Origin: Candidatus Thorarchaeota archaeon
GTDB lineage: Archaea; Asgardarchaeota; Thorarchaeia; Thorarchaeales; Thorarchaeaceae
DNA: 26,079 bases
Direction: 5' to 3'
NCBI GenBank assembly: GCA_016839245.1
Contig: JAEOUN010000121.1
Location: forward strand, 1 to 26,079
Below are positions 15,216-23,583 of the stretch, in pieces; position 1 is the first letter of the stretch, and each line of letters starts with the position of its first letter. Position numbers and translations under genes: made by a program. The notes beneath the pieces were generated by a model, which was not told the origin of the DNA, did not search any database, and saw only the letters and a list, made by a program, of their open reading frames with translations.

Positions 15216-16721
15216 CTATGGAAAGAATGTCTGAGCCGCATCAAACGCAAGATCAAGTATTATATTTGGAAAGACAAACAATGCAATTACTAGAATCGTG
15301 CAGATACCAACTGCAAGTATGGTGATTGATGGCAATTGTAATTTTGAATCCTCCAATGGTTCCTCCATATATGCATATTTTAACACTCGAAGATAGTAAC
15401 CAAGTGAGAAGACAGAATTAAGGAGGCCAACAAGTGCAAGCCACCACATTCCAGCAACAACAGCACTTTGGAAAAGAATCAGCTTCGACCAGAAACCAAC
15501 TGTCAAAGGCATTCCAGCAAGAGAGAGTATCAAGATAGCAAGCATCGCTGATGCAACTGGTGCTCTCTTACTTAACCCAGCTAAGTCATCATAGGTAATC
15601 CGCTTTGTCAGCTTAAAGGACATCGCCCAAATGAGAATGAATGCCGCGGATTTCATTATTGCATGAGTAAATGCATGAAATGATGCAGCAGCTATACCAA
15701 TTTCATTTCCAGCTGCAACACCAATGAAAAGATAACCCATCATGGCAATACTAGAATATGCAAGCATTCTCATGATGTCCTTCTGAGCTAATGCTAGTAC
15801 ATTCCCAATTATCATTGTCAGAATCGCGACACCAGCTATAAGGGGAAACCACTCAGTCTTAGCAAAGAAAAAGCCAATCATGAGAATTCGAATAAGCGCA
15901 CTGACACCAGTCTTCTTTGAACCTCCTGCAAGATATGCAGTGACACTGCCATCGGCGCTGGCATATGCATCGGGTACCCATTGCCATCCTGGGAATATTC
16001 CAACTTTGAATCCGAATGACACAATGAAAAGCACCACTGCAAGCAATAACGTATACGCCGCTGCTTCATTACCAACTGGTGCAGACCAAATAGTGTTAAC
16101 AAAGGCTCTGAGGGAATTGAGATCAGTTGTTCCTGCTACACCATAAGTCAATGCGATTCCAAATAGCATGAGCATCGTAGCTAAGAGACCCATAACGAAG
16201 TATTTTGTTGCTCCATCTACTGCCTCTCTCCTCGGACTTATTGCAACGAGAATATAGGTAGGAGTACTCATGACTTCCCAAGCTAGAAAGAGCGCGACAA
16301 GGTCTGTCGCCATGATAACCCAGAGAGCGCCTGCAAAAGATATCATCAAGAGGAAATTATAGACACCCCGGTCACCTCCCCATATAGTTGAAGACATAAG
16401 AACAAGAAATGCAACAAAAAGAACAATGTAGATGAAGAAATCAGTAAATGCGTCACGAACAAAGAGTGTTCCAAATGAGTAACCTGACATTATGCTTGGA
16501 TCAAACAAAACCATCTCTAGGCTCGAAACGATGACACCAATGAAACTAATAGTTAGAGGATTGTAGCGCAATCCAATTACGAGTGCCAATACTCCAAAAG
16601 CCACTAAGGTGAGAGCTGGAAGTGACATTATCCAATCGCTTGGAATGTATAGTAGTAGGAAGTTTCTCAGAGGAGTTAATGCATTTCGTACAAAATCAAT
16701 AATTATGGTAAGTTGCATCAT
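15216..16721 (-). CDS. nuoN: Complex I antiporter-like subunit NuoN
   Basis: This is a 501-residue, highly hydrophobic antiporter-like subunit and the last gene of the operon. The conserved charges are present: Glu in the FLAWEVMSTPTY helix, Lys in SFGFKVGIFPGWQWVPDAY, and the Lys pair in LAGGSKKTGVSALIR about 30 residues later. A further Lys lies in HAFTHAIMKSAAF. NuoN is the pump closest to the NuoA/J/K/H hub in known complexes. Its start overlaps the stop of nuoM2 by one base (TAATG), indicating coupled translation. Length is close to the bacterial norm (about 485). Confidence 0.95.
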   Translation of the reverse strand: MMQLTIIIDFVRNALTPLRNFLLLYIPSDWIMSLPALTLVAFGVLALVIGLRYNPLTISFIGVIVSSLEMVLFDPSIMSGYSFGTLFVRDAFTDFFIYIVLFVAFLVLMSSTIWGGDRGVYNFLLMISFAGALWVIMATDLVALFLAWEVMSTPTYILVAISPRREAVDGATKYFVMGLLATMLMLFGIALTYGVAGTTDLNSLRAFVNTIWSAPVGNEAAAYTLLLAVVLFIVSFGFKVGIFPGWQWVPDAYASADGSVTAYLAGGSKKTGVSALIRILMIGFFFAKTEWFPLIAGVAILTMIIGNVLALAQKDIMRMLAYSSIAMMGYLFIGVAAGNEIGIAAASFHAFTHAIMKSAAFILIWAMSFKLTKRITYDDLAGLSKRAPVASAMLAILILSLAGMPLTVGFWSKLILFQSAVVAGMWWLALVGLLNSVFSLGYYLRVLKYAYMEEPLEDSKLQLPSITILAVGICTILVIALFVFPNIILDLAFDAAQTFFP

Positions 16722-18304
16722 TATGGTAAACCTCCAGCTAACATTGTCTCAACTACAGGTTTTACAAGATGAAGAATCAGGTCAGGCCATATTCCAAAAA
16801 GAATGACTGGAATCAGCATTAAGATTGGTGCAATAAGATCAACCCATGACGATTCCTTGACATCTTTCTCAGGATCTGCATCACTGAAGACAATTCGATT
16901 AAGCATCCAGAGCATGTACCCAACGGTAATGAAGATACCCAATCCAATTAATGCAGACCAGTAGAAAACAACAATTGAACCAAAGATGATTAGGGCCTCA
17001 GCCATAAAACCACTGAATCCGGGAAGTCCAAAAGCTGCAAGAGTTGCAAGAATCAACACTGCAGACAATTTTGGTGCCTTTGTCATGAGACCCTTGATAT
17101 CAGGAATCTCACGTGTTCCTGCATTATACTTCAACTGTCCTGCAACAATAAACAAAACAGAGATGATTGTACCATGAGAGAACATCATGAAGATGGATCC
17201 CTGAATAGCTAAGCTTGCAGCAGCTTGGATTGTAGGGTCTGCAGAATTGAAACCAGCTGCATATGCTGCAACACCTAGTAGCACCCAAGACATATGGTTG
17301 ATTGAGGTGTATGCAACAAGACTCTTCATATCAGACTGAGCCATAGCTGTGAAAGCAGCATAGATACAGGTGAATATCGCAAGGATGGCAAAGGGTATAG
17401 CAAGTCTTGCAATAGCTGAAGGGACCATCCAGAGACCCAGACGGATAAATGCATAACCACCCATCTTCAGCAAGATGCCTGCAAGGATAACAGAGCCAGG
17501 CGTTGGAGCTTTAACATGTGCCCATGGCAACCAATTATGAAGTGGCCAAACTGGCAATTTGACACCAGCGCCCATAAAGAGAGCCAAAGCAAATCCAATC
17601 TGAACCCATGGTTCCAGACCAAGATTACGGAGAGCTACCATACTAAAAGTTGGAACCTCGGTCGCGATCCCAATCACATTCACCATTGAGGATTGAAAAT
17701 AGAGATAGAAGAATCCAACAAGCATGACTGCTGAGCCAAGATGAGTGTAAATGAAGAATTTGACCGCAGCATGACGAGAGCCTTCCTCGCCCCATCTGCC
17801 AATGATAAAGAACATCGGGATTAATACTAACTCCCACCATACAAAAAATCCAATGAGATCTAGAGCCATGAATACACCCAATAGTCCTGTTTGAAGAACG
17901 AGAAAGAGCATGTAGTATAGTCCTTCAGATTCGTGAATGTGATTGGAGCTAATTGCAGCAATCCATACAACAAGATTCGATAGTAGAATCATTACCATAG
18001 AGATACCATCTACGCCAAGAATAATCTCAAAGGTAGGTGAGTCAGATGTAGTACCAAGTCGAGCTAGAAGGTAGCTGATGGTATGACTCATGCCACCAGG
18101 ATCAGTCCCAAGCGAAGGTGTTCCCAAGATCAATAAACCGGATAGTCCTAACTCGATGGTAGTAATAAATAATGTAAAAGCACGGGCACCTCTCCCGCCA
18201 ACGAGATAGGCGACCAAGGCACCAATCAGAGGTACCAAGAGCATCAAAACTAAAATATTCACTGGGAGTAAATTGATTAAACTTGATGCGAGTTCCAATT
18301 GCAT
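16721..18304 (-). CDS. nuoM: Complex I antiporter-like subunit NuoM (canonical copy, M2)
   Basis: This 527-residue subunit is close to canonical NuoM. It has VWWELVLIPMFFIIGRWG with Glu158, MGAGVKLPVWPLHNWLP with Lys249, and APTPGSVILAGILLKMGGY with Lys280. The 31-residue spacing between the two lysines is the same as in E. coli NuoM. GFSGFMAEALIIFGS carries the distal Glu. All proton-path charges are therefore present, in contrast to the other NuoM copy at 20505-21989. The start ATG directly abuts the nuoL stop. Confidence 0.95.
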   Translation of the reverse strand: MQLELASSLINLLPVNILVLMLLVPLIGALVAYLVGGRGARAFTLFITTIELGLSGLLILGTPSLGTDPGGMSHTISYLLARLGTTSDSPTFEIILGVDGISMVMILLSNLVVWIAAISSNHIHESEGLYYMLFLVLQTGLLGVFMALDLIGFFVWWELVLIPMFFIIGRWGEEGSRHAAVKFFIYTHLGSAVMLVGFFYLYFQSSMVNVIGIATEVPTFSMVALRNLGLEPWVQIGFALALFMGAGVKLPVWPLHNWLPWAHVKAPTPGSVILAGILLKMGGYAFIRLGLWMVPSAIARLAIPFAILAIFTCIYAAFTAMAQSDMKSLVAYTSINHMSWVLLGVAAYAAGFNSADPTIQAAASLAIQGSIFMMFSHGTIISVLFIVAGQLKYNAGTREIPDIKGLMTKAPKLSAVLILATLAAFGLPGFSGFMAEALIIFGSIVVFYWSALIGLGIFITVGYMLWMLNRIVFSDADPEKDVKESSWVDLIAPILMLIPVILFGIWPDLILHLVKPVVETMLAGGLP

Positions 18305-20494
18305 CTATATCACCCCCAGACTCAACAAGGCTATTATAACCAATAGCCCAAATCCAAATATTACAATACTAACATAGTCATTGATTTTTCCAGTCTGCGA
18401 TTCAAGTCCCACTTCAGATGCCTCAACACTCACTTTAGAGATGCCCTCAGCAAATCCATCAATGATATTATCATCAAACCATCGGACTTTCTTTGAGATA
18501 CTCTGAGCAGCGTCTGCAGACTTGAAATCAATACCATCAATGACCTTATCATCAACTTCTCTGCGCCAAAGATCAGCGAAGCGGAGAAACTTATCTACAA
18601 ACCAATAATATGCTTCATTGATATACCATCGGTGCTTTAAGAAAGAGTAGAGTCTGCGGCGAATCCCTGTTGCTGGTATTGCAGTATTAGGTGTATCTGC
18701 ATTCTTTATGTAAATCCAATATGCAGGAATCCCCCCTAGAAGTAGTGCACCAATTGTAATGCCAAATGGGATTAATCCTGGAAGAGTAAACTTGGCTACT
18801 ACCATCTCAAATAATATCTCTTGGAATAATTCGATTGTTATTGGTCCCTCGTTAAGCATTATAATCTGAACCAATGGAAATACTAGAAATGCGAAGATGG
18901 TAAAGATAGCTAAGACATATAATGGAATCATCATAGCCATTCCAGGGTCATGAGGTTCATCATGATGTTCATCTCCCGGATGTTCTGGCCTTTTCCCATG
19001 AAATACCATTCCTACTAAGCGGATACTATAGAATATTGTACATGCAGCAGCACTCACTGAGAGAATAAAGAGAAATGTTCCCACTAAGCTAGTCTCTGCA
19101 AATTCAAAGGTATACTCGATGATTGAGTCTTTTGACCAGAATCCAGACATCGGAGGGATTCCAGCTAATGCTGCAACACCAATCAAAATAACGCGATAAG
19201 TCCATTTCATCGAGTCTTTAAGTCCACCCATATTTGACATGTACTTTGTATGGACAGCATGGATGACACCGCCAGCAGCTAAGAATAGTAATGCTTTGAA
19301 AGCCCCATGAGAAATAATATGTAACACTCCACTAAGATGAGCAAATTCATAATGTCCTTCTATTGCAAAGACACCTGCTGTGCCAAGAGCAAGAATCATG
19401 TATCCAAGTTGACTGAGTGTAGAAAATGCAAGGACCTGTTTTAGTTCATTTGAAACCATGCCCATTGTAGCAGTCATGAATGCTGTGACCGCTCCTATTA
19501 TGGCTACCATGACAAAGAAGGATGATGCCATCTCGATACCAAAAGTCTGTAGTGGAACTAGAGTAGCAATATGCTCTCCGCCACTAGCAACAGATGTCGC
19601 GCCAACTATTGTAATCAAGAACCTAGCAGTGATATAGACTCCGGCCTTGACCATTGTTGCGGCGTGAATCAAAGCAGATACAGCAGTCGGACCCGCCATA
19701 GCTTCAGGTAACCACACTTGCAGGGGAGCCTGACCGGATTTTCCAATAGCACCTGCAAAAATAAGAATCAGAGCCGGAACGAGAAGACCCCACGCAGCCA
19801 TAGTGCTCCACCACTGGTTTATATTATTTGAAAGGTCAGTGAAGAGAAACGAACCAGTGAAAGTGAAGAGGAGGAGGATGCCACCAAGCATGAATGCATC
19901 ACCGACTCTTGTAACAATGAATGCCTTTGTTCCACAGTGAGTGTTATATTCGCCTTCAGTCTTAAACTTGAGGAGGGGATTGTTTTGTTCATATCCTAGA
20001 GGATCTCTCTCAGGGGGATTATGTTTATCATTCCAGAAACCAATGAGTCCGTAACTGCAAAAGCCCATGATTTCCCAACCAATGAATGCAATGAGTAGGT
20101 TATTACTGAGGACAAGTGTAAGCATTCCGCCACCAAAAGCAAGCATTAGGAAGAAGAACCGATTTCTATCCTCTTCATGTGCCATGTACTCAGTAGAATA
20201 CACATAGATAAGGAAACAGAGCGTACTTGATAGAATTGCCATGATGATTGAGAGTGGATCAAGAAGCATCTCAAAGGGAACATAGAGACCAGGGATGTTA
20301 ATCCATTCCCAATGTGGCATCTGTGTTGTTTCTAGGTCCATGAGGAGTGACCAACATAGAATCATGGTAATCCCCATGAAAATTGCAGGAGTCCAGTCGC
20401 GAAGCTTTTCGTTAAATCTGCCAACGACAGGAACAAGCAATGAGCCTGCAAGGGGAATTACAAGGATGAGATAGTAAGGTAAGCCAAGTATCAT
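18305..20494 (-). CDS. nuoL: Complex I antiporter-like subunit NuoL with enlarged lateral helix
   Basis: This 729-residue subunit is over 100 residues longer than E. coli NuoL (613). The core motifs are intact: Glu in FIGWEIMGFCSYGLIGFW, Lys in GAIGKSGQAPLQVWLPEAM, HAATMVKAGVY, and Lys in HGAFKALLFLAAGGVIH. The C-terminal amphipathic helix runs about 625-708. It holds two DDxxIDG motifs, at Asp648-Gly654 and Asp674-Gly680, exactly 26 residues apart. Against a typical NuoL helix recalled from memory, it is about 26 residues longer. Such an insertion is the known adaptation for holding a fourth pump. ATG 20494 has GAGGTGA ahead of it, ten bases after the stop of the first nuoM. Confidence 0.95.
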   Translation of the reverse strand: MILGLPYYLILVIPLAGSLLVPVVGRFNEKLRDWTPAIFMGITMILCWSLLMDLETTQMPHWEWINIPGLYVPFEMLLDPLSIIMAILSSTLCFLIYVYSTEYMAHEEDRNRFFFLMLAFGGGMLTLVLSNNLLIAFIGWEIMGFCSYGLIGFWNDKHNPPERDPLGYEQNNPLLKFKTEGEYNTHCGTKAFIVTRVGDAFMLGGILLLFTFTGSFLFTDLSNNINQWWSTMAAWGLLVPALILIFAGAIGKSGQAPLQVWLPEAMAGPTAVSALIHAATMVKAGVYITARFLITIVGATSVASGGEHIATLVPLQTFGIEMASSFFVMVAIIGAVTAFMTATMGMVSNELKQVLAFSTLSQLGYMILALGTAGVFAIEGHYEFAHLSGVLHIISHGAFKALLFLAAGGVIHAVHTKYMSNMGGLKDSMKWTYRVILIGVAALAGIPPMSGFWSKDSIIEYTFEFAETSLVGTFLFILSVSAAACTIFYSIRLVGMVFHGKRPEHPGDEHHDEPHDPGMAMMIPLYVLAIFTIFAFLVFPLVQIIMLNEGPITIELFQEILFEMVVAKFTLPGLIPFGITIGALLLGGIPAYWIYIKNADTPNTAIPATGIRRRLYSFLKHRWYINEAYYWFVDKFLRFADLWRREVDDKVIDGIDFKSADAAQSISKKVRWFDDNIIDGFAEGISKVSVEASEVGLESQTGKINDYVSIVIFGFGLLVIIALLSLGVI

Positions 20495-20504
20495 CTAATT
20501 CACC

Positions 20505-21989
20505 TCATGGATAGAGAATACCTGAAAACACCGGGACTATGACATCAAGTGCCAAGCTCGGAAATATTCCAAAGATTACAATGAGAACTCCAAGAATGAT
20601 CATCGGGATGGTCATCGAGTTAGGACTCTCTTTAACGTCTTCAAGTTCTTGGGGATTTGTGCCCAAAAAGACTCTCCAAAAGAAGCGAAGCATGTAAGCA
20701 GCACTTAGGATGGAACTAGACACAGCAAGAATAGAGAGGAGTAGGAATCCCATATTCACACCTGCTCCTGGAATTGGCATTGCTGCATTGAAACCACCAA
20801 GGAACATCATCCACTCACTCTGAAAACCTGACAGTGGAGGACTTCCTGCAATACTCATCATGCCTATTGCTGCTGCAAAGGCAGTAATGGGCATCTTATT
20901 TGATAGACCACCCATCTTCTTGATATCACGGAGTCCAGTCTGGTGGATTACTGCACCAGCTGTCATAAACAAGAGACCCTTAGAGAAAGCATGATTAATC
21001 AGATGGAACATACCACCTGATACTCCAGTAACTGTAACAGTTCCTAATGCAAAAAGGACATATCCCATCTGAGAAACCGAAGAATAAGCTAGGAGTCGTT
21101 TGATATCCAATTGCGCAAGTGCCATGAATCCTCCATAAAACATTGTGATAACGCCTAGAGCTGAAACCCAGAATGAAAGAGAAACGGCAGCAGCGTTCAA
21201 GGTGATAATACCGAATCGAACAAGAGCATAAGCACCAGTTTCAATCATTGCACCAGATAAAAGTACAGAGATAGGAGTTGGTGCCTCTGCGTGAACTGGA
21301 GGGAGCCACCAGTGAATTGGGAAGACTGCCATTTTGACCAGAAATCCTGCAGCAAGAAGGATGAAGATGATTTTAAAGATGAGTTCACCATTAGTCATGA
21401 TATTAGCAAGGACGAATGAGCCACCCTGAGCGTACAGGAGACCAAAACCAATCAGGATACAGACTGCACCTGATTGAGTATAAAGCCAGAATTTGAGGGC
21501 AGTGCGTTTCCTAGTTTCAGGAAGTCCCCAGAAGAGGATGAGGAAGTAGCTAGGGACCAACATAATTTCCCAAGCAATAAAAAATTCAATCATGTTAGTA
21601 GCAAGAGTGACCCAAGTCATACCCATGATAAAGAAGAGCTGGTTTGAAAAGAAGGTCGGTTTATTTTCGGTGTGTTCTGTGTATCCCACTGCATACACGA
21701 TAGACAGGAATCCCAATATCACAACTGCAAACGTTATTGGAAAAGCTACTGCATCAAGATACAGACCAAAGGGTTCGAGAATTTCAGACCAGATAGCAGT
21801 TTCTACGGAGCTTCCCACAGTAAGTAATTCATAGAAAGGTGGAATCATAAGGGTAGTAGCAAAGAGAGAAACGCCAACTGCAACCTTTCCAGCAAGCTCC
21901 TTCAGAATATTCTTGAACACATAGATGAATAGACCACCAAAGAACATGACAGCTAATGAGAGTGCCATGAAAGGAATTCCAAAAACCAT
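20505..21989 (-). CDS. Second NuoM-like antiporter subunit (M1), fourth pump of the complex
   Basis: This is a 494-residue antiporter-like subunit between nuoI and nuoL. It has FFIAWEIMLVPSYF with Glu141, AAGFLVKMAVFPIHWWLP with Lys219, and LSGAMIETGAY with Glu250. Glu250 sits 31 residues after Lys219, exactly where NuoM normally has the central Lys. NHAFSKGLLFM keeps the later Lys and SGFQSEWMMF the distal Glu. The sequence looks as close to Mrp/hydrogenase-type pumps as to NuoM. The frame extends to 22013, but ATG 21989 overlaps the nuoI stop by one base and has GGGAGG eight bases ahead. With L, M2 and N it makes four pumps in one operon. Confidence 0.92.
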   Translation of the reverse strand: MVFGIPFMALSLAVMFFGGLFIYVFKNILKELAGKVAVGVSLFATTLMIPPFYELLTVGSSVETAIWSEILEPFGLYLDAVAFPITFAVVILGFLSIVYAVGYTEHTENKPTFFSNQLFFIMGMTWVTLATNMIEFFIAWEIMLVPSYFLILFWGLPETRKRTALKFWLYTQSGAVCILIGFGLLYAQGGSFVLANIMTNGELIFKIIFILLAAGFLVKMAVFPIHWWLPPVHAEAPTPISVLLSGAMIETGAYALVRFGIITLNAAAVSLSFWVSALGVITMFYGGFMALAQLDIKRLLAYSSVSQMGYVLFALGTVTVTGVSGGMFHLINHAFSKGLLFMTAGAVIHQTGLRDIKKMGGLSNKMPITAFAAAIGMMSIAGSPPLSGFQSEWMMFLGGFNAAMPIPGAGVNMGFLLLSILAVSSSILSAAYMLRFFWRVFLGTNPQELEDVKESPNSMTIPMIILGVLIVIFGIFPSLALDVIVPVFSGILYP

Positions 21990-22420
21990 TATCGAAACCT
22001 CCCTCCACGCCATTCTAATGGATCTCTGTCGAGAGTAGTGATCTTTTCAGGTCCATAGAGAAGTTCTTCCTTCTCACCTTCGGATATGTCAACTATCTTT
22101 GTGTGGTACAGTGCATCGAATCTACATGCTGCAACACAATCACCACAGAAGATACAGCGAGTATAATCGAAGTATAATGCAGCATCCTTCTCGAATTTTC
22201 TGTCCTCTTTATCAATACGAATTGCCGAAACAGGACAGGCCCTCACACACTGAGCGCATGCAGTACAATTCTCACGGATGTGTATATGTCTGCCCCGGGT
22301 TATGTCAGGATACAGTCTATCCTCATAGGGATAGAAGTACGTGAAGGGTCTGCGAAATGCCTGTCGAAAGACATGTTTTAAGATTCGAAAGATATCACCT
22401 AGATTACTGAGAAATCCCAT
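21989..22420 (-). CDS. nuoI: Complex I iron-sulfur subunit NuoI
   Basis: This 143-residue 8Fe ferredoxin-type subunit carries clusters N6a/N6b on the electron path to NuoB. The cysteine sets are Cys52-55-58-62 (CTACAQCVRACP) and Cys89-92-95-99 (CIFCGDCVAACR). The second set lacks the usual following Pro (Arg instead). The N-terminal amphipathic helix (FRQAFRRPFTYFYP) resembles the membrane-contacting start of other NuoI proteins. ATG 22420 has GGAGGT overlapping the end of nuoH. Confidence 0.95.
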   Translation of the reverse strand: MGFLSNLGDIFRILKHVFRQAFRRPFTYFYPYEDRLYPDITRGRHIHIRENCTACAQCVRACPVSAIRIDKEDRKFEKDAALYFDYTRCIFCGDCVAACRFDALYHTKIVDISEGEKEELLYGPEKITTLDRDPLEWRGGRFR

Positions 22421-22424
22421 TTTA

Positions 22425-23570
22425 TCAACCTCCTGTCACAAGTGGAAAAAGTCCAGGAATGTAGACTAGTGCAAACATCACCACGACAACATTGAGTATT
22501 GACAATGGTATGAGGTACTTCCAACACAGATGGACAATTTGGTCCTGCCGAATTCGATAGAAGGACGATGTAACAACAATGAAGATGAAAAATACCACAA
22601 GCCATTTGATTGCAAAATTAATGATCCCTGGGACAAATGGGAGACCATTGGATCCACCAAAGAATAGAGTCACCATGATCGCACTGTAAAGCATCTGTTC
22701 AGCAAATTCAGCAAAGTAGACCAATGTGAAATAGATGCCAGACAACTCTGTACGCCAACCAAAAATAATCTCACTATCAGCAACGGGAGCATCAAATGGA
22801 AAAGTTCCAACTGACGCAATTGCTGCAACGAGAAACGTAGCAAAATTGATTGGAAGAAGAACGATGTACCAGATGTTTGTCTGAGCTTGAACAATTCCAA
22901 ACATGCTAAGAGATCCTGCTAGCATCGCCGGCCCAACAGATGATATAACCATTGGAATCTCTGAAGCAAACTGATTGTTTGCCGCTCTAAATCCACCAAT
23001 AAGCGAATATTTTGAACCAGACACCCATCCGATGAGAAGTGATAATACAGGAACTGCAGTGAGGAATGCAAAAACAAGAACAAGGCTAACCGATAGGTCA
23101 GGAAATGCTGGATTACCTAGAATGTTCCAGACGGGGTCCCATGGAATGAAAGCAAATGGAAGAAGAACAATGATCAAGAGAAGCGATGGCAGAATCCTAT
23201 AAGCCCAGCGTCGTGCCTTATCAGGAATGATAGTCTCTTTGCCCATGAGTTTGATTGCATCCGCAATCAATTGAAGGCCGCCATATTTCCCAACATGAGT
23301 GGGACCTCTACGATCTTGAATACGAGCCCAAGTCTTTCGTGTAAACCAGATAGTAAAAATGAGAGCAAGAACAATGAAAATCAGGCCTGGAAAGACAAGA
23401 GCTCTAAAGAGAAACATGAAGTTCGTAGGCACGATGATAATTGCCCAAAGACCGTTAAGGAGTCCTATTACCCACAAGAATAACCAGTTAACAATACCCC
23501 AAAGCCAGAAGAGAACTCCAATTAACCAGTTCCAGATTCCGTCAAGCCAAATAAAGAAATCAAACTGCAT
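22425..23570 (-). CDS. nuoH: Complex I membrane subunit NuoH with Trp-rich N-terminal extension
   Basis: This 381-residue subunit forms part of the quinone chamber. Family motifs are RIQDRRGPTHVGKYGGLQLIA (here from residue 83), the acidic-loop region SEIPMVISSVGPAML, and PFDAPVADSEIIFGWRTELSG. The conserved RxGP lies near residue 88, against about 46 in E. coli. About 40 residues are therefore added at the start: a hydrophobic helix with eight Trp between residues 8 and 42. The frame opens at 23663, but ATG 23570 has a perfect AGGAGGTG seven bases ahead, overlapping the nuoD stop. The extension is therefore part of the protein under the best-supported start. Confidence 0.94.
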   Translation of the reverse strand: MQFDFFIWLDGIWNWLIGVLFWLWGIVNWLFLWVIGLLNGLWAIIIVPTNFMFLFRALVFPGLIFIVLALIFTIWFTRKTWARIQDRRGPTHVGKYGGLQLIADAIKLMGKETIIPDKARRWAYRILPSLLLIIVLLPFAFIPWDPVWNILGNPAFPDLSVSLVLVFAFLTAVPVLSLLIGWVSGSKYSLIGGFRAANNQFASEIPMVISSVGPAMLAGSLSMFGIVQAQTNIWYIVLLPINFATFLVAAIASVGTFPFDAPVADSEIIFGWRTELSGIYFTLVYFAEFAEQMLYSAIMVTLFFGGSNGLPFVPGIINFAIKWLVVFFIFIVVTSSFYRIRQDQIVHLCWKYLIPLSILNVVVVMFALVYIPGLFPLVTGG

Positions 23571-23583
23571 ATCATAGCACCTC

